Shown here piece after piece: positions 34,523-45,487 of a stretch of DNA of 64,000 bases (the first letter of the stretch is position 1; each line of letters begins with the position of its first letter). The DNA is taken from NCBI GenBank assembly GCA_026120185.1, contig JANUWF010001213.1:372001-436000 (forward strand). The letters are read 5' to 3'. Below the pieces are notes generated by a model that saw only the letters and a program-made list of their open reading frames with translations, ran no database searches and was not told the origin of the DNA. A program made the position numbers and the translations under genes. Source of the stretch: Voacanga thouarsii (lineage: Eukaryota > Streptophyta > Magnoliopsida > Gentianales > Apocynaceae).

Positions 34523-36001
34523 TTATGTGCCCAATTTAGGTATATAAAAATCATGCAATCTTGAATCCATTCCCAATCACATTTTAATTAAAACATTAAT
34601 CTCCAAATTACATATATGAGCAAGTACACTCATTTTTAAGCATAGAATAGGGCATTAAAGAATATCGATACTTAAGAAATAAGTAACACTAATCATTATT
34701 CAGACACTGTTTAACCTACCAATTAAAGTGACAAACAAAGAAAGATAAAAATAAAGAAAATATAAATATATACAACTTCAGGAGAGAAGAACATGTACTT
34801 AGATAGAAATTCTTGAAAACATAACAATGAAATACTTAGAACCTCGCACAATTAATCATTATCTCAGTATCATGAAGGAATAAAATATAAACTCCACTAT
34901 TATTCCAATCCATGAAATCATTATTGCCTAGTCAATTTAATATATTTCTCAATCAAACCAAAACAACCAAAAGTTGCAAGAAACTCATTCTTTAAAAATA
35001 ATATCCATATACTCTAGGCAATATAAAATATGAAATTAGCCAATGACCCCATACTCTCGCCGAAATCAACTAATCATTGATTACTCAAGCTCAATTCTTA
35101 TACTTATCTCCCAACCAGTTAAAACATAACAATTAAAGAATCAATTCAATTGAACTCATTCCTATCTTCATTTCCCAAGTCCATTAGAAAGAAAAATCCA
35201 ACTTCATCAATTCCTCAATAAAAACAAGTAATCAAATACCAAGAATCATAATCAATTAATCAAAGGCTAAATAAATTACAACATTATGAATCTAAAAATA
35301 TCATCTAAATACAAAAAAAAAAAAATAGATCTCTTCATTGTTCAAAAAAAAGAAAACAAAGGGATAAAATGAATTCATAGACAAGCCCTCCCTTTTCTTA
35401 TTGAAAACTCTCTTGAAACAATGCTCCTTCCGTTGTGGAATCCTTCTATCCACTCAATTTCTCTCAATCTCTCTATATGTTTCCCTATATATATATATAT
35501 ATTTCCTTCTATACCTTTCTTCTTGAAATTCTCACACATTTATAGCTTTTCAAGTTGCCAAAATCACTCCAAAAGACTTCTGGGCCGAGTATAAGTCAAA
35601 TACCAAAAAGTGCTCTTGGAATCTTCCAATTCTGCATAAAATTGGACTGCAACTTCCTCATAACTAAACAGGGCCGATGCCGATTCACTTTGACAGGGCT
35701 GGCACCGAGTCAACTCCATAAGTGCCTTAGTTTCTCTACTTTATCCTCTATTTTCCTCTATTTTCCATATCTAAGCCATGTTTGGTTTAAATCCCTAAGG
35801 TTGGTGCCAGTTTAAAATTGGACTCGCAGAATTCTGCTCCGAATTTTTCAATTTTCGCACAGAAACACAAAAAAAAAAAAAAAAAAAATCTTTCTACCTA
35901 AAAAACATCAAATTGTATGGGAATTGACTAGCTATTGAATCAAAAACATCACAAAAATCACCTAAATAGCTATGAAAATAAAGACATATTAGGCCCTATC
36001 A
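34523..36001 (-). repeat. 5' LTR of gag-only array, copy B
   Basis: 1479 bp in minus orientation, plus-strand ttatgtgcccaattt ... aggccctatca. It matches the shared LTR (16909-18343) block by block, for example ggagagaagaacatgtact and taaaaacaagtaatcaaata. GC-rich patches occur at 35667-35712 and 35800-35825. A poly-A run is at 35869-35888. The outer end at 36001 sits directly in copia integrase sequence. Confidence 0.8.
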
Positions 36002-36430
36002 CATTTCCTACTTTAGAATGAATTTAATTTTGTATGAATGCATCAGTCTCTAGGACATAATCCCAAAAGATGATTAGAGGATCTATTTGACTCATCACAG
36101 ATTGAAACACATCTAATAAAGTCTGATTCCTCTGTTAAGATACACCATTCTATTGAGGTGTTCCTGGTGGTGTCAGTTTTGAGATAATTCCACAATTCTA
36201 AAGATGCTCATTGAACTCTTGGCTTAAGTATTCACTACCTCGATCTGATTGAGATGTTTAATACCTTTGCCAAGCTGATTTTGTACTTTATTTTGAAATT
36301 ATTTGAATTTCTAAAAACTTTCAGATTTAGGTTCTATTATATATATGTAGCCATATCTGCTGAGTCCTTGATTTTAGCATTAATTTAACAGCTAAAAACC
36401 CAAAGTTTATTTTCCTTCCCTCTGCCAAAG
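36002..36430 (-). pseudogene. Copia integrase fragment (older insertion target)
   Basis: The minus strand reads, with frame changes, SRYGYIYI, LGKGIKHL, SDRGSEYLSQEFNEHL, CGIISKLTPPGTPQ, then IIFWDYVLETDAFIQN. This is the integrase core of an Angela/Tork-like copia. The segment ends at 36002, where the gag-only array begins, so the array inserted into this gene. The rest of that copia is not visible; it should lie beyond the array, outside the window. The exact border with the SIRE element (about 36430) is uncertain. Confidence 0.65.
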
Positions 36431-36449
36431 CCAACATGATTACCATTTG

Positions 36450-37187
36450 CAGGATGCTTATGGAGGTCTTATGTCCTTAGCTCGGAACCACCATAGTGGA
36501 AACCATATGGTGCAAAATCCTTCCAACTCTATTAAGCCATTTAGTAATTCTATTACCAGAGTTCCCAAAACTCTTTCCTCCAATAAAGATTTCCTCAAAT
36601 TTCTTCAAATCAGAAATATCATTTCCCTCTGGAAATTTGTTCAACTCAAAATACTGAATTCTAGCATCCCTCACATCACAGATCTTATTTATTAAATGGT
36701 GATCAAACTCAATATCTTATCCCTAAACTCTTGACACATACCATCGAATCATAAAACCTCCCCCAGTTTTCTCAAGACAACTTTTTCTTAAATTTGCATA
36801 AAATTCCCAGATAAGTGGAATAAATAATTCCTTATCGACAGAAAGTAAACTACCCCCTCCAATGTGTTCAAACATATCCAATACATTCGAAAGATTTAGA
36901 AAAACTGAAGGATTAGCACGGTATCCAAAAATAACTGTTCTGTTCCTTGAAACCCAATCATTATAATCATATTCATATTTAGAGTCTATGAAACGGAGTA
37001 CCTGATTTCCAGAACTCACTTGTTCCAGAGAAGACTTTAATGAGTCATAGTGTGATACCGAGAAGTCCAGTTCAAGAAAGACTTCTTTCCCTTTCTCTTT
37101 GCTTGAAGTTGAATCCTTTTTCTTCATCTTCAGAGACATTTTGTGCACCTTCTTGGGTTTTGGTGCAGAAGATTTCATTTTCACCAT
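36450..37187 (-). pseudogene. aORF of SIRE element (plant transposon-protein-like)
   Basis: The ORF 37187-36723 starts MVKMKSSAPKPKKVHKMSLK, a basic N-terminus, and carries VFLNLSNVLDMFEHIGGG and LFIPLIWEFYANLRKS. EFYANL is the signature of the 'putative plant transposon protein' domain. After two nearby stops the same frame goes on (DIEFDHHLINKICDVRDA, then YFELNKFPEGNDISDLKKFE) to about 36477. Full length would be roughly 240 codons or more. It lies downstream of RNase H with a gap, so it would need its own mRNA. Its role is unknown. Confidence 0.65.
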
Positions 37188-37625
37188 TTGTAAGATTAAG
37201 GCTTTTTCTTTTTGGACTAGCTGTTTTCATTGAAGAAGAAGAACACAAAGAGTTTTAGAGGATGTCGGTTACAAGGATTTGGAGAAAAATTAGAGTTCTT
37301 TGAATGTCTAGAGAAATGTGATATAAAGTGTATTGAAAGGATAAATTTATCACAGAAGTTTAGAGAAATGCGCAAACCAACTTTTTGAAATTCAAAAGTT
37401 GGAATATGGAGAAATATAGAGTATATAAAAAATGTTTTGGATTTTGACCCAACCCGAAATAATCATCCAAATGAGACTTTTTCAGAAATGCATTTTGGAT
37501 GCGGGATTTGGATTTAAATACTGTGTCCAAACAGTTGTTGGTGTGTTTTGGATACAAACACTATATCCAAAAACTTTTTCTTCACTAATCCTGCAAAATA
37601 AAGAAGACTTATGCCAAAAGGTTAG
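37188..37625 (-). other. Spacer between SIRE pol and aORF
   Basis: AT-rich, no conserved coding. It contains imperfect direct repeats built on gg(a/c)tttggat and ttggata...aacactat. Its position just upstream of the aORF would suit a promoter or splice acceptor, but I see no decisive motif. Confidence 0.4.
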
Positions 37626-37628
37626 TTA

Positions 37629-38003
37629 TCAAAATTTTGTAATTCCCAAACCTCTTCTCAAATTGTTGAATCTTTCTTCAGTTAGAGGTTTAGTGAAGAT
37701 ATTTGCAAGTTGTTCATTAGTTGAAATATATTCAACACACACATCGCTTTTGAGCACATGATCTCGGATGAAATGATGTTTAACTTCTATATGATTTGTC
37801 CTAGAATGTTGAACAAGATTTTTTGTTAGATTCATAGCACTTGCATTGTCACATAATATAGGTACACAATTATAGTTAAAACCAAAATCTAGCAATGTAT
37901 TCTTCATCCACAATATTTGAGCACAACAACTGCCAGCTGCGATGTATTCAGTCTCAGTGGTGGATAAGGATACACAAACCTGCTTTTTGCTGTACCATGA
38001 CAC
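37629..38003 (-). pseudogene. SIRE RNase H domain
   Basis: An open segment of 124 codons with MSWYSKKQVCVSLSTTETEY (catalytic-region SxSxxEAEY-type block), ILWMKNTLLDFG, ILCDNASAMNLTKN, HIEVKHHFIRDHV and LANIFTKPL. This is the C-terminal domain of copia Pol and ends with a stop, as expected. It is in another frame from RT (shift near 38170). Confidence 0.85.
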
Positions 38004-38179
38004 AAGAGAGTGCCCAAGAAATTTACAATGGCCACTAGTACTTTTTTTTCAACTTTACAGCCTGCATAGTCTGCATCAGTGTTCTCTATAAGATCAAGTG
38101 TGTTAGTGTGAGGATACCATAAGCCATAATCATATGTGCCAATTAGATATCGAAGTATGCATTTTATTGCACATAGATG

Positions 38180-39661
38180 TCATTCCTTTGGACAAGATTG
38201 AAAATAAGCACAAAGACATACTAAAAATATAATGTATGGTCGGCTAGCAGTAAGATATAGTAGGCTTCCAATCATACCTCTATACTTATATTCATCTACT
38301 TTTTTACCCTTTTCATCTTGATCAATTTTTATGGAAGTACTTATAGGTGTGCAAATTTCATTTGCTTCATTCATTCCAAACCTTTTGAGCAACTCCTTTG
38401 CATACTTAGCTTGATTTATGAAGATCCCATCCTTAGTTTGCTTAATTTGCAGTCCGAGAAAGAAGCTTAGTTCTCCCATCACACTTATTTCGAATTCTTG
38501 CTACTTTGTCATAGCAAACATCTTGCACAAAGAGTCATTAGCAGCACCAAAAATGATATCATCAACATATATTTGAACAATTAGTAGATCACTAGAATTA
38601 TTAGATTTGATGAACAAGGTAGTATCAATCAAGCCTCTTGAAAAACCTTTTAAAATCAAGAAACCACTTAGCTTCTCATACCACGCTCTTGGAGCTTGAA
38701 TTAATCCGTAAAGAGCTTTAGAAAGTTTGAAAACGTGATTTGGAAAGTGCTCATGAGTAAAATCAGGAGGTTGTTCAACATATACTTCCTCCTCAATAAA
38801 ACCATTTAGGAATGCACTCTTAACATCCATTTGATAGAGCATGAAATATTTGAAGGATGCAAAAGCAAGAAGCATTCTTATGGATTCTAGTCTAGCAACA
38901 GGAGCAAATGTCTCATCATAATCAATACATTCTTCTTGATTAAATCCTTGGGCGACTAATCTAGCTTTATTTCTAATCACAGCTTCATTTTCATCAAGTT
39001 TATTTCTAAATACCCATTTGGTACCAATAACAGGACGATCAAGATGTCTAGGGACAAGTTTCCAAACTTGATTTCTTTCAAATTAGTTAAAATTTTCTTC
39101 CATAGCAATAATCTAAAATTCATCATGTAATGCTATATCAATATAGTTATGTTCTATATTTGAGAGAAAAATAAAGTTGTTAATGAAATATCGTCTAGTT
39201 TTAACTCCATAGTTTGGATCACCGATGATTTGTTATTTGGGATGTCCTATTTTGTATTTCTAATCTTTTGTCAATTGTTGATTCGTAAAATCTTCAGTTT
39301 GTTCTTTTCCCTGTTCAACTTGCAGCTCTTCAATTTCTTCTTCTTTTGCATGAGTATCTAGCGGTTGAGCTTTGACTTGATCTAATTTGACTTCCTTTGA
39401 ACTTCCTACGTCATCATCATCTCTCATTGAAGAAAAAATATTAGATTCATCAAACACAACATGAACGGATTGTTCCACACAAAGAGTTCTTTTGTTGTAT
39501 ACTATATATGCCTTTTTGTTAGAAGAGTATCTAAGAAATATGGCCTCATCAGACTTACTGTCAAATTTTTCAAGATTGTCTCGGGTATTAAGAATAAAAC
39601 ATTTACAGCCAAACACTTTAAAAATAAAAGATTGATGGAGTTTTGTCAAACATAAGTTCAA
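38180..39661 (-). pseudogene. SIRE reverse transcriptase (and end of integrase)
   Basis: One frame runs through 39661-38180 with stops at about 39260 and 38498. Blocks: VFGCKCFILNTRDNLEKFD (integrase tail), NKARLVAQGFNQEECIDYDE, then TFAPVARLESIRMLLAFA, YQMDVKSAFLNGFIEEEVYV, LYGLIQAPRAWYEKL, the intact catalytic IYVDDIIFGA, LSFFLGLQIKQTKDGIFINQ, and YRGMIGSLLYLTASRPYIIF. All main RT motifs are present, so only the stops and frameshifts appear to disable it. Confidence 0.85.
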
Positions 39662-40712
39662 AAGGTGTTTTTCTCAAAAACGATCTTAGCATAACTCGAT
39701 TTACTATATAGCAAGCTATATTAATAGCTTCAGCCCAAAAGTATTTTGGAATGGCATTTTCACAAAGTATTGATCTAGCCATTTCTTGCAAAGTGCGATT
39801 TTTTCTCTTGACAACACCATTTTGTTGAGGAGTTTTGGCTGCTGAAAAATTGTGAAAGACTCCATTTTCATCACAGAAGTGAGTAAATTCATTGTTGCAA
39901 AATTCTTTACCATTATCACTTCTAATAGAAATCAGTTTGCATCCAATAGAGTTTTGGATACGTTTAATCAGTTTCGAAAATTCAGAAAATGCTTCATCCT
40001 TTTGTCCAAGAAATAAAGTCCAAGTAAATGTAGAAAAATTATCAACTAGTACATATGCATACTTCTTACCTCTAAGACTAATAGTCCTCATTGATCCAAA
40101 TAAATCCATACGAATTAATTCGAGAGGTTTTGAGGTTGATATCATTTTCTTGGGTTTAAAGGAGGTTCTGTTTTGTTTTCCAAATTGGCATGCATCACAA
40201 ATTTTGCTTTTATCAAACTTTATTTTAGGCAGTCCCCTAACAAGTTCTTTTGAAGAGAGTTTATTTAGTAAATCAAAAGATACATGACCTAATCTTCTAT
40301 GCCAAAGATAACCATTATTGTCATGTACGGATAGGCATCTAATATCATTAGTTATAAGGTCATTTAGATAGAATACAAACACATTTCCAATACATTTGGC
40401 AGTAAAGATTGTTTCAAGATTTGAGCTGTCCAATGTAGAATAAGAATCCTTTTCAAAGATGACTTTGCAGCCATTATCACATAGTTGGCTAATGCTAAGC
40501 AAGTTATATTTCAAATCATCAATAAGCAATACTTGTTTTATAATGGTTAAGGAACCTTTACCGATATTACCAATGCCAAGAATCTTTCCTTTCTTCTTGT
40601 CTCCAAATGTAACGAATCCTTCATTTGTGGTCTGTATATCCTCTAACAAAGCTGCATTTCTAGTCATGTGTCTTAAACAACTGCTGTCCAAGAACCACTT
40701 GGTGAAGCTCAA
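39618..40712 (-). pseudogene. SIRE protease end and integrase
   Basis: A 364-codon open frame. WFLDSSCLRHMT is the protease site; consensus DSGC reads DSSC, so the active-site Gly is lost. Then LLSISQLCDNGCKVIF, the zinc-binding LWHRRLGHVSFDLLNK plus ICDACQFGKQ, RMDLFGSM (first Asp), RSDNGKEF (second Asp), and PQQNGVVKRKNRTLQEMARS, where the catalytic Glu of NGVVERKNR is Lys. The integrase is therefore predicted inactive even though the frame is open. The 3' end overlaps the next frame at 39618-39661, marking a frameshift. Confidence 0.85.
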
Positions 40713-40791
40713 AGAATGTGCCTATACATGAGAAGGAGGAATGATTTTTGGTACCCACACTTTCTTAGGTCCATGAAGGTTAGTAACATTT

Positions 40792-42579
40792 TTATTGATT
40801 TTTCAGAATGTTATTCCACCGGATTCCACTTTTTTTTTTTTTAATAAGACATCTCGATACTATATATCCTGGGTTTTCACAGTATACGCAAGCTTTGTGT
40901 GTTGGGTAATATAAGGCAAATTTAACAAATTGAGACTTGTTATTTTTGTTGTTATTCTTATGTCCATATCCTAAGCCATTTTGATTTCCAGCATTAACAA
41001 ATCTAGGCTTGTGAATTTTGTCATTATTCTCATGTCTATATCCCAAGTCATTTCGATTTCCAACTTGATGTTGAGTTCCGAGTAATTTTTCCAGATTAGT
41101 TTTACCATTTGTGAATTTCTCAATACAAGTGGTAAGATCATTGACTCAATTTTTCATGTCATTAAAATTGCTAACTATGCTTTCAAGAGTTTAAATTCTA
41201 TCACACAAATTTCTATTTTCCAAAAATGCATATTGTAAAGTAGTCATAATCACATCTTCTTCAATAATAGCACTCACATGTGACTTAAGAGACATTTTGT
41301 TATCATTTAACAACATTTCATTCTCTTTTATCAAACAATTAATCTTCAACTTCATTTTTTTATTTTTTCTGGACAATTTTTTTAGTTCATGAAACATATC
41401 AATTAACAGCTCATTCTAATCATCATGCTTTTCAGTTATAGATATAAGCGAATTAGACATGAAATTAGATGTAGAAGAGTTTACCTCGTTTTCCATGGCC
41501 ATGAAGCATTTGTTGGCAGTTTCATTCTCTGAATCTTCATCTTCAGATTCAATCCTATTTAAGTCCCAAGTTCCCATCAATCATTTACCTTTCTTTGCCT
41601 TCAGGTCTTTCTTTTTTATAAGCGTACTTCCTTCCTTACCTTTTGCAACTAGACAATCGGCAATGAAGTGATCAATGCTTTTACATTTATAACATTGAGG
41701 TTTGAATACTGGGATTTGTCCTTTCTTTCTCATGAACTTCTTTCCTCTTTTGTAGTTCCTTCTGTTGAACATTCTTCTGAATTTTTTTGCTATCATAGCC
41801 AAATCTTCATTGTCCATTTCCATACACTCACTGCTGTCCGATAGACTTGTTTCTTCATCTTCATTTTCAACTTTCAATGCTCTTCCCTTTTTGCCTCTAT
41901 CATGATCATCAGATTCTTGAAACCTTTTAATTTTCATCTCATGAGTTAGAAGAGATCCGATTAGCTCTTCAATTGGTAAGGATTTTAAATCATTAGATTC
42001 TTCCACTGCAAGAGCTTTAGGCTGCCAACTTTTAGGTAAGGCATCTAGAATCTTTCGGTTTTATTCCCCAAGGGAATAAACCTTCCCATAGTCTTTGAGA
42101 CCATTTGTAATATTAGTGAATCTCATGAACATATCAATGATGCTTTCATTTGGCTTCATTGTGAATAATTCATAATCATGAATTACAAGCCCCAGTTTTG
42201 ATTCTTTAACTTGGTTTGTCCCCTCATAGGTGACTTCAATTAATTTTCACATTTCATGGGCTAAATCACAACTACTAACTCGATTGTATTCAGTCGCATC
42301 TAGTGCACAGCATAAAATATTCATAGCCTGAAAATTTAAAGTCATCTTAGTATTGTCTTCCACACTAAACTCGTCATTCTACTTAGGTAATTTTATGCCA
42401 TTAACAATTTTTGTTAGAATAAAAGGACCTTTCTCTATCAAATTCCATAACTCAAAATTGATAGAACACACATATAGTTTCATTCTATTTTTCCAGAATG
42501 TGTAGTTGTTTCCATTGAACAAAGGAGGTCGATTTGTTGAAGATCCTTTAACATATAGAAGAGAGGATGAGCTTTCCAT
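40792..42579 (-). pseudogene. SIRE gag
   Basis: The start is ATG at 42579, with PPLFNGNNYTFWKNRMKLYV, the copia gag entry motif. The same frame continues through stops at about 42379, 42240, 42062, 41581, 41420 and 41190 to 40792. First knuckle: CYKCKSIDHFIADC (intact C-x2-C-x4-H-x4-C). Second: CVYCENPGYIVSRC, with His changed to Tyr. A coiled-coil-prone segment (ELKKLSRKNKKMKLKINCLI) lies between them. The long two-knuckle gag is a SIRE feature. A frameshift follows at a homopolymer near 40830. Confidence 0.8.
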
Positions 42580-42620
42580 ACAGATCTTTTCTACAAGGTT
42601 GTTAAACCAAGAGTATGTAG

Positions 42621-42637
42621 ACCAAACTCTAATACCA
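42621..42637 (-). other. Primer-binding site of SIRE element
   Basis: The minus strand reads TGGTATTAGAGTTTGG right after the LTR end; it matches the initiator tRNA-Met PBS TGGTATCAGAGC with one or two changes in the first twelve bases. Confidence 0.8.
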
Positions 42638-42639
42638 AA

Positions 42640-43835
42640 TGAAAAACCTTAGAGGGGGGTAAATAAGGTTTTTGGCAAACTAAAAATTTTCAAATCGTCT
42701 GATATACAAAATAATAATAATCATCAAGTTTCTTAGACCGACTTTATGTTGACAAAGAAAGTTATCTAAGAACTCTTTGAGATATATTCATATTCAGAAT
42801 AAAGAAAGAATACAAAGCAGTCAATGACATATGAAATGCAATGAGAAACAAAATGTATAGTGGTTCAATCTACCAAGATTTACATCTACTACCTTCAGCT
42901 CACACTTAAGGATCTTCAACCAGATTTTATTTACTCCACTTAATGAAATCAAACTGTACTACATACAAGAGAGGGTCACCATACTTGGTTTTCCAAAATA
43001 TCTCAATCAAACAATCACGTCAAGGTTCACTCCAACTGGGTTTTACACCATAAACTTGTACTACAAAGGAGATTGAATATCAAAAGAATAGTAAAAGCTC
43101 ACTTGTTTGAGCAGATGTTCAGTAAGGTACAAAGTGCAAACACTTTTACCTTTAACACAATATGAATTCACTTTGAAGCACTTGATAAAATGAGATTTTG
43201 TAAATTGTTGAGAAATAGTGTTTCTTAGAAGAATGTCACAAAAATCTTGTATCTAATCTTGTTTAGAGGATTTTTATAGAGCTAAAAAGTGAGTACCAAC
43301 GGCTATAAAATTGCTATAATTTTTTTGTTAAATTCACCAGTGTTTTGTACTCAAGTTTTGGACGATGATGCATCGAAAAAGTAAGTCCAAAATGGCACTT
43401 TTTTAGGAAGAAACAATTCAACACTGTTTATAGAATTTTGGACGAATCTTTTAGATGCAGAAACATCCAAACTACTCAATCCAAAATTCTGATATTTTCA
43501 AAACTTTGAAATCTTTTTCTTTATGTGCTTCAAAATAGAAATCAATTGAATCAAAAGGTAAAGAGACATAGGAATTATTAAGAAATACCTTAATAACATT
43601 TCTTAGTCTAAAGTTCTTCTGTAAGGACTTCTTGGTATGCATCCTCATATACTTTGAACTTCTTTTTGATCTTCCATACTTGAATTCCATTGCTGAAGAG
43701 TTGGTTGACAATCATATTTGAATGTCTTAGAAGAACTGAGGTCAAACATGTCCTATATCATATAAATTACATAAGTTAGTTCATATTAATGTTTGTCATA
43801 ACTCAAAACATAGGATAAAGCCCTTAGGGCTAACA
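42640..43835 (-). repeat. 5' LTR of SIRE element
   Basis: 1196 bp. Element-strand start TGTTAGCCCTAAGGGC, end CCTCTAAGGTTTTTCA. The PBS lies on its inner side and gaggg on its outer side. Its start contains the inverted repeat GCCCTAAGGGC. The only ORF in it (43472-43711) has no family match and is probably chance. Confidence 0.8.
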
Positions 43836-45475
43836 GAGGGTATCTAGGTTCTAGAAAGATGGACAGGAGAGACTTTTGAGTTGGTCTCTAACCATTACGA
43901 GGCTATTGTTGATGCCGATACAAATCTATGGCATGAAGCAATGAAAGCCGAGATTGAGTCTATATACTTCAATTAAAATTGGAATCTTGTAGCTTCACCT
44001 GAAGGGATAAAACCTATTGGGTGTAATTAAGTGGCTATACAAGAGGAAAAGGGGAGCAGGTGGGAGAGTAGAAACCTTCAAAACTAGGCTTGTGGCGAAA
44101 AGGTATACTCAGAAAGAGGGAATCGATTATAAGAAAACATTTTCCCCAATAGCCATGCTTAAATCCATCCGCATCCTCCTTGCCATTGCATGTCATTTCG
44201 ACTACGAGATATGACAAATGGGTGTTAAAACGGCATTTCTTAATAGCCATCCTAACGAAAACATTTATATGTCCCAACTTGAAGGTTTTATTGCTAAAGA
44301 CTGGGAACATATGGTTTGCAAGCTTAAGAAGTCCATTTATGGATTTAATCTGGCATCTAGAACATGGAACATTCGTTTTGACTAGACAATATATAAAGTC
44401 TTACAGTTTCATTCAAAACAATGATGAACCATACGTGCCTAGGAAATTGGAAGATATAAATGTGGTTTTTTTCGTCCTATATATGAATGGCATTCTACTC
44501 ATTGGGAATGATGTAGGAGCATTGTCATCTACTAAGGTTTGGCTATCTAGTCAATTGAGTATGAAGGGCTTGGAAGAAGCCTGTTACATTCTCGGAATTA
44601 AGCTTCTTAGAAATAAAAAGCAGAGAATGTTAGGATTATCCCAAACGACATATAATGACAAGATGCTGGACAAGTTTAGCATAGACTCATGCAAGAGAGC
44701 TCTAATCCCTTGCAGACATAGGTTATGTTTTTGTTTTAAGAATTATCCTAAGTTTCAAGAGGAAAAAAACAGGATGAATAGAATTCCCCACGCTTCTATT
44801 GTAGGAAGTCTCATGTACACCATGTTGTGCACTATGCTAGATATCTGTTTTGTCATAAGCTTAGTTAGCGAATATCAATCAAACCTTGGGGAGGTTCATT
44901 GCTAAACTGTAAAGCATATTTTCAAGTACCTCAGTGGTATGGAAGATTATATACTAGTTTACAGAGCAGACGACTTAGTTCCTTCTGGATACACTGACTC
45001 AGACTTCTAGGTAGATAAGAATGAGATAAAATCCACTAGTGAATATGTCTTCACTTTGTCTGGAGAGGCTATTTCATGGTGGAGTATCAAACAATCTTGT
45101 ATTGCCGACTCAACTAAAGAAACTAAGTATGTGGTAGCTTTGGAGGCATCCAAGCAAGAACTCTGGCAACGGAAGTTCCTTTCAGAATTTGGAGTTGTGC
45201 CACACATGGACAAACCGATTGTGGTGCATTGTGACAACTCTGGAGTAATCTCACAATCAAAAGAACCCCCAAGAACCACAAGAAAGGGAAGCACATCGAG
45301 AGGAAGTACTCCCTGATCTGGAATTTTATCCAAAAATGGGAAATCGTGGTAGAATAGATAGCCTCAGAGAAGAACCTGGCAGATCTCCTTACCCAGCCTT
45401 TGGCTGGGAGAGTCTTCAAAAGACACTTAGACGTCGTAGGGATGGGCACCTACGAACTTTCTTAGTCTTAGAGTG
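43836..45475 (+). pseudogene. Plus-strand copia RT and RNase H remnant
   Basis: The start is cut by the SIRE LTR. Blocks in order: [58 protein letters not shown], then the RT active site, where consensus LYVDDILLI reads LYMNGILLI (near 44480-44505), so both catalytic Asp residues are gone. Then ASIVGSLMYTMLCTMLDICF, and RNase H with SGEAISWWSIKQSCIADSTK, the segment ETKYVVALEASKQELW and IVVHCDNSGVISQSK. Stops and shifts are frequent. It resembles family C but differs throughout, so it is a related lineage. Confidence 0.8.
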
Positions 45476-45476
45476 T

Positions 45477-45487
45477 AAGTGAGAGAT
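45477..45487 (+). other. Polypurine tract of plus-strand copia
   Basis: aagtgagagat directly before the LTR start TGTTGAAATG (45488); a one-base variant of the family C PPT. Confidence 0.8.

Larger units (their letters stand above)
12571..36001 (-). mobile_element. Tandem array of a gag-only (TR-GAG/Athila-like) retroelement
   Basis: On the minus strand two internal regions share one LTR: internal A 12571-16908, LTR 16909-18343, internal B 18344-20161 plus 30779-34522, LTR 34523-36001. PBS-like sequences complementary to plant tRNA-Asp lie left of both LTRs, and a PPT lies right of the shared LTR. Each internal region holds an Athila-type gag and a downstream aORF, but no protease, RT or integrase. 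This matches the published class of gag-only LTR elements (TR-GAG). The left end is cut by the gypsy element; the right end (36001) sits in a copia integrase fragment. Confidence 0.8.
36431..43835 (-). mobile_element. SIRE-type Ty1/copia element, 3' LTR missing
   Basis: Minus-strand order from the right: 5' LTR 42640-43835, PBS, long gag with two knuckles, protease, integrase, RT, RNase H, then a separate aORF. A long gag plus an extra 3' ORF is typical of SIRE/Maximus copia elements. Much of gag-pol is still readable in long open segments, so it is younger than its neighbours, but several stops and three frame changes (near 40830, 39655 and 38170) disable it. No 3' LTR is found left of the aORF; the element is truncated near 36.43 kb. 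The 5' end is flanked by gaggg (43836-43840). Confidence 0.85.

Noticed and set aside
39461..40731. Plus-strand ORFs opposite the SIRE integrase (for example 39892-40287, 40459-40731)
   Set aside because: Antisense shadows of the minus-strand integrase, which has clear motifs.
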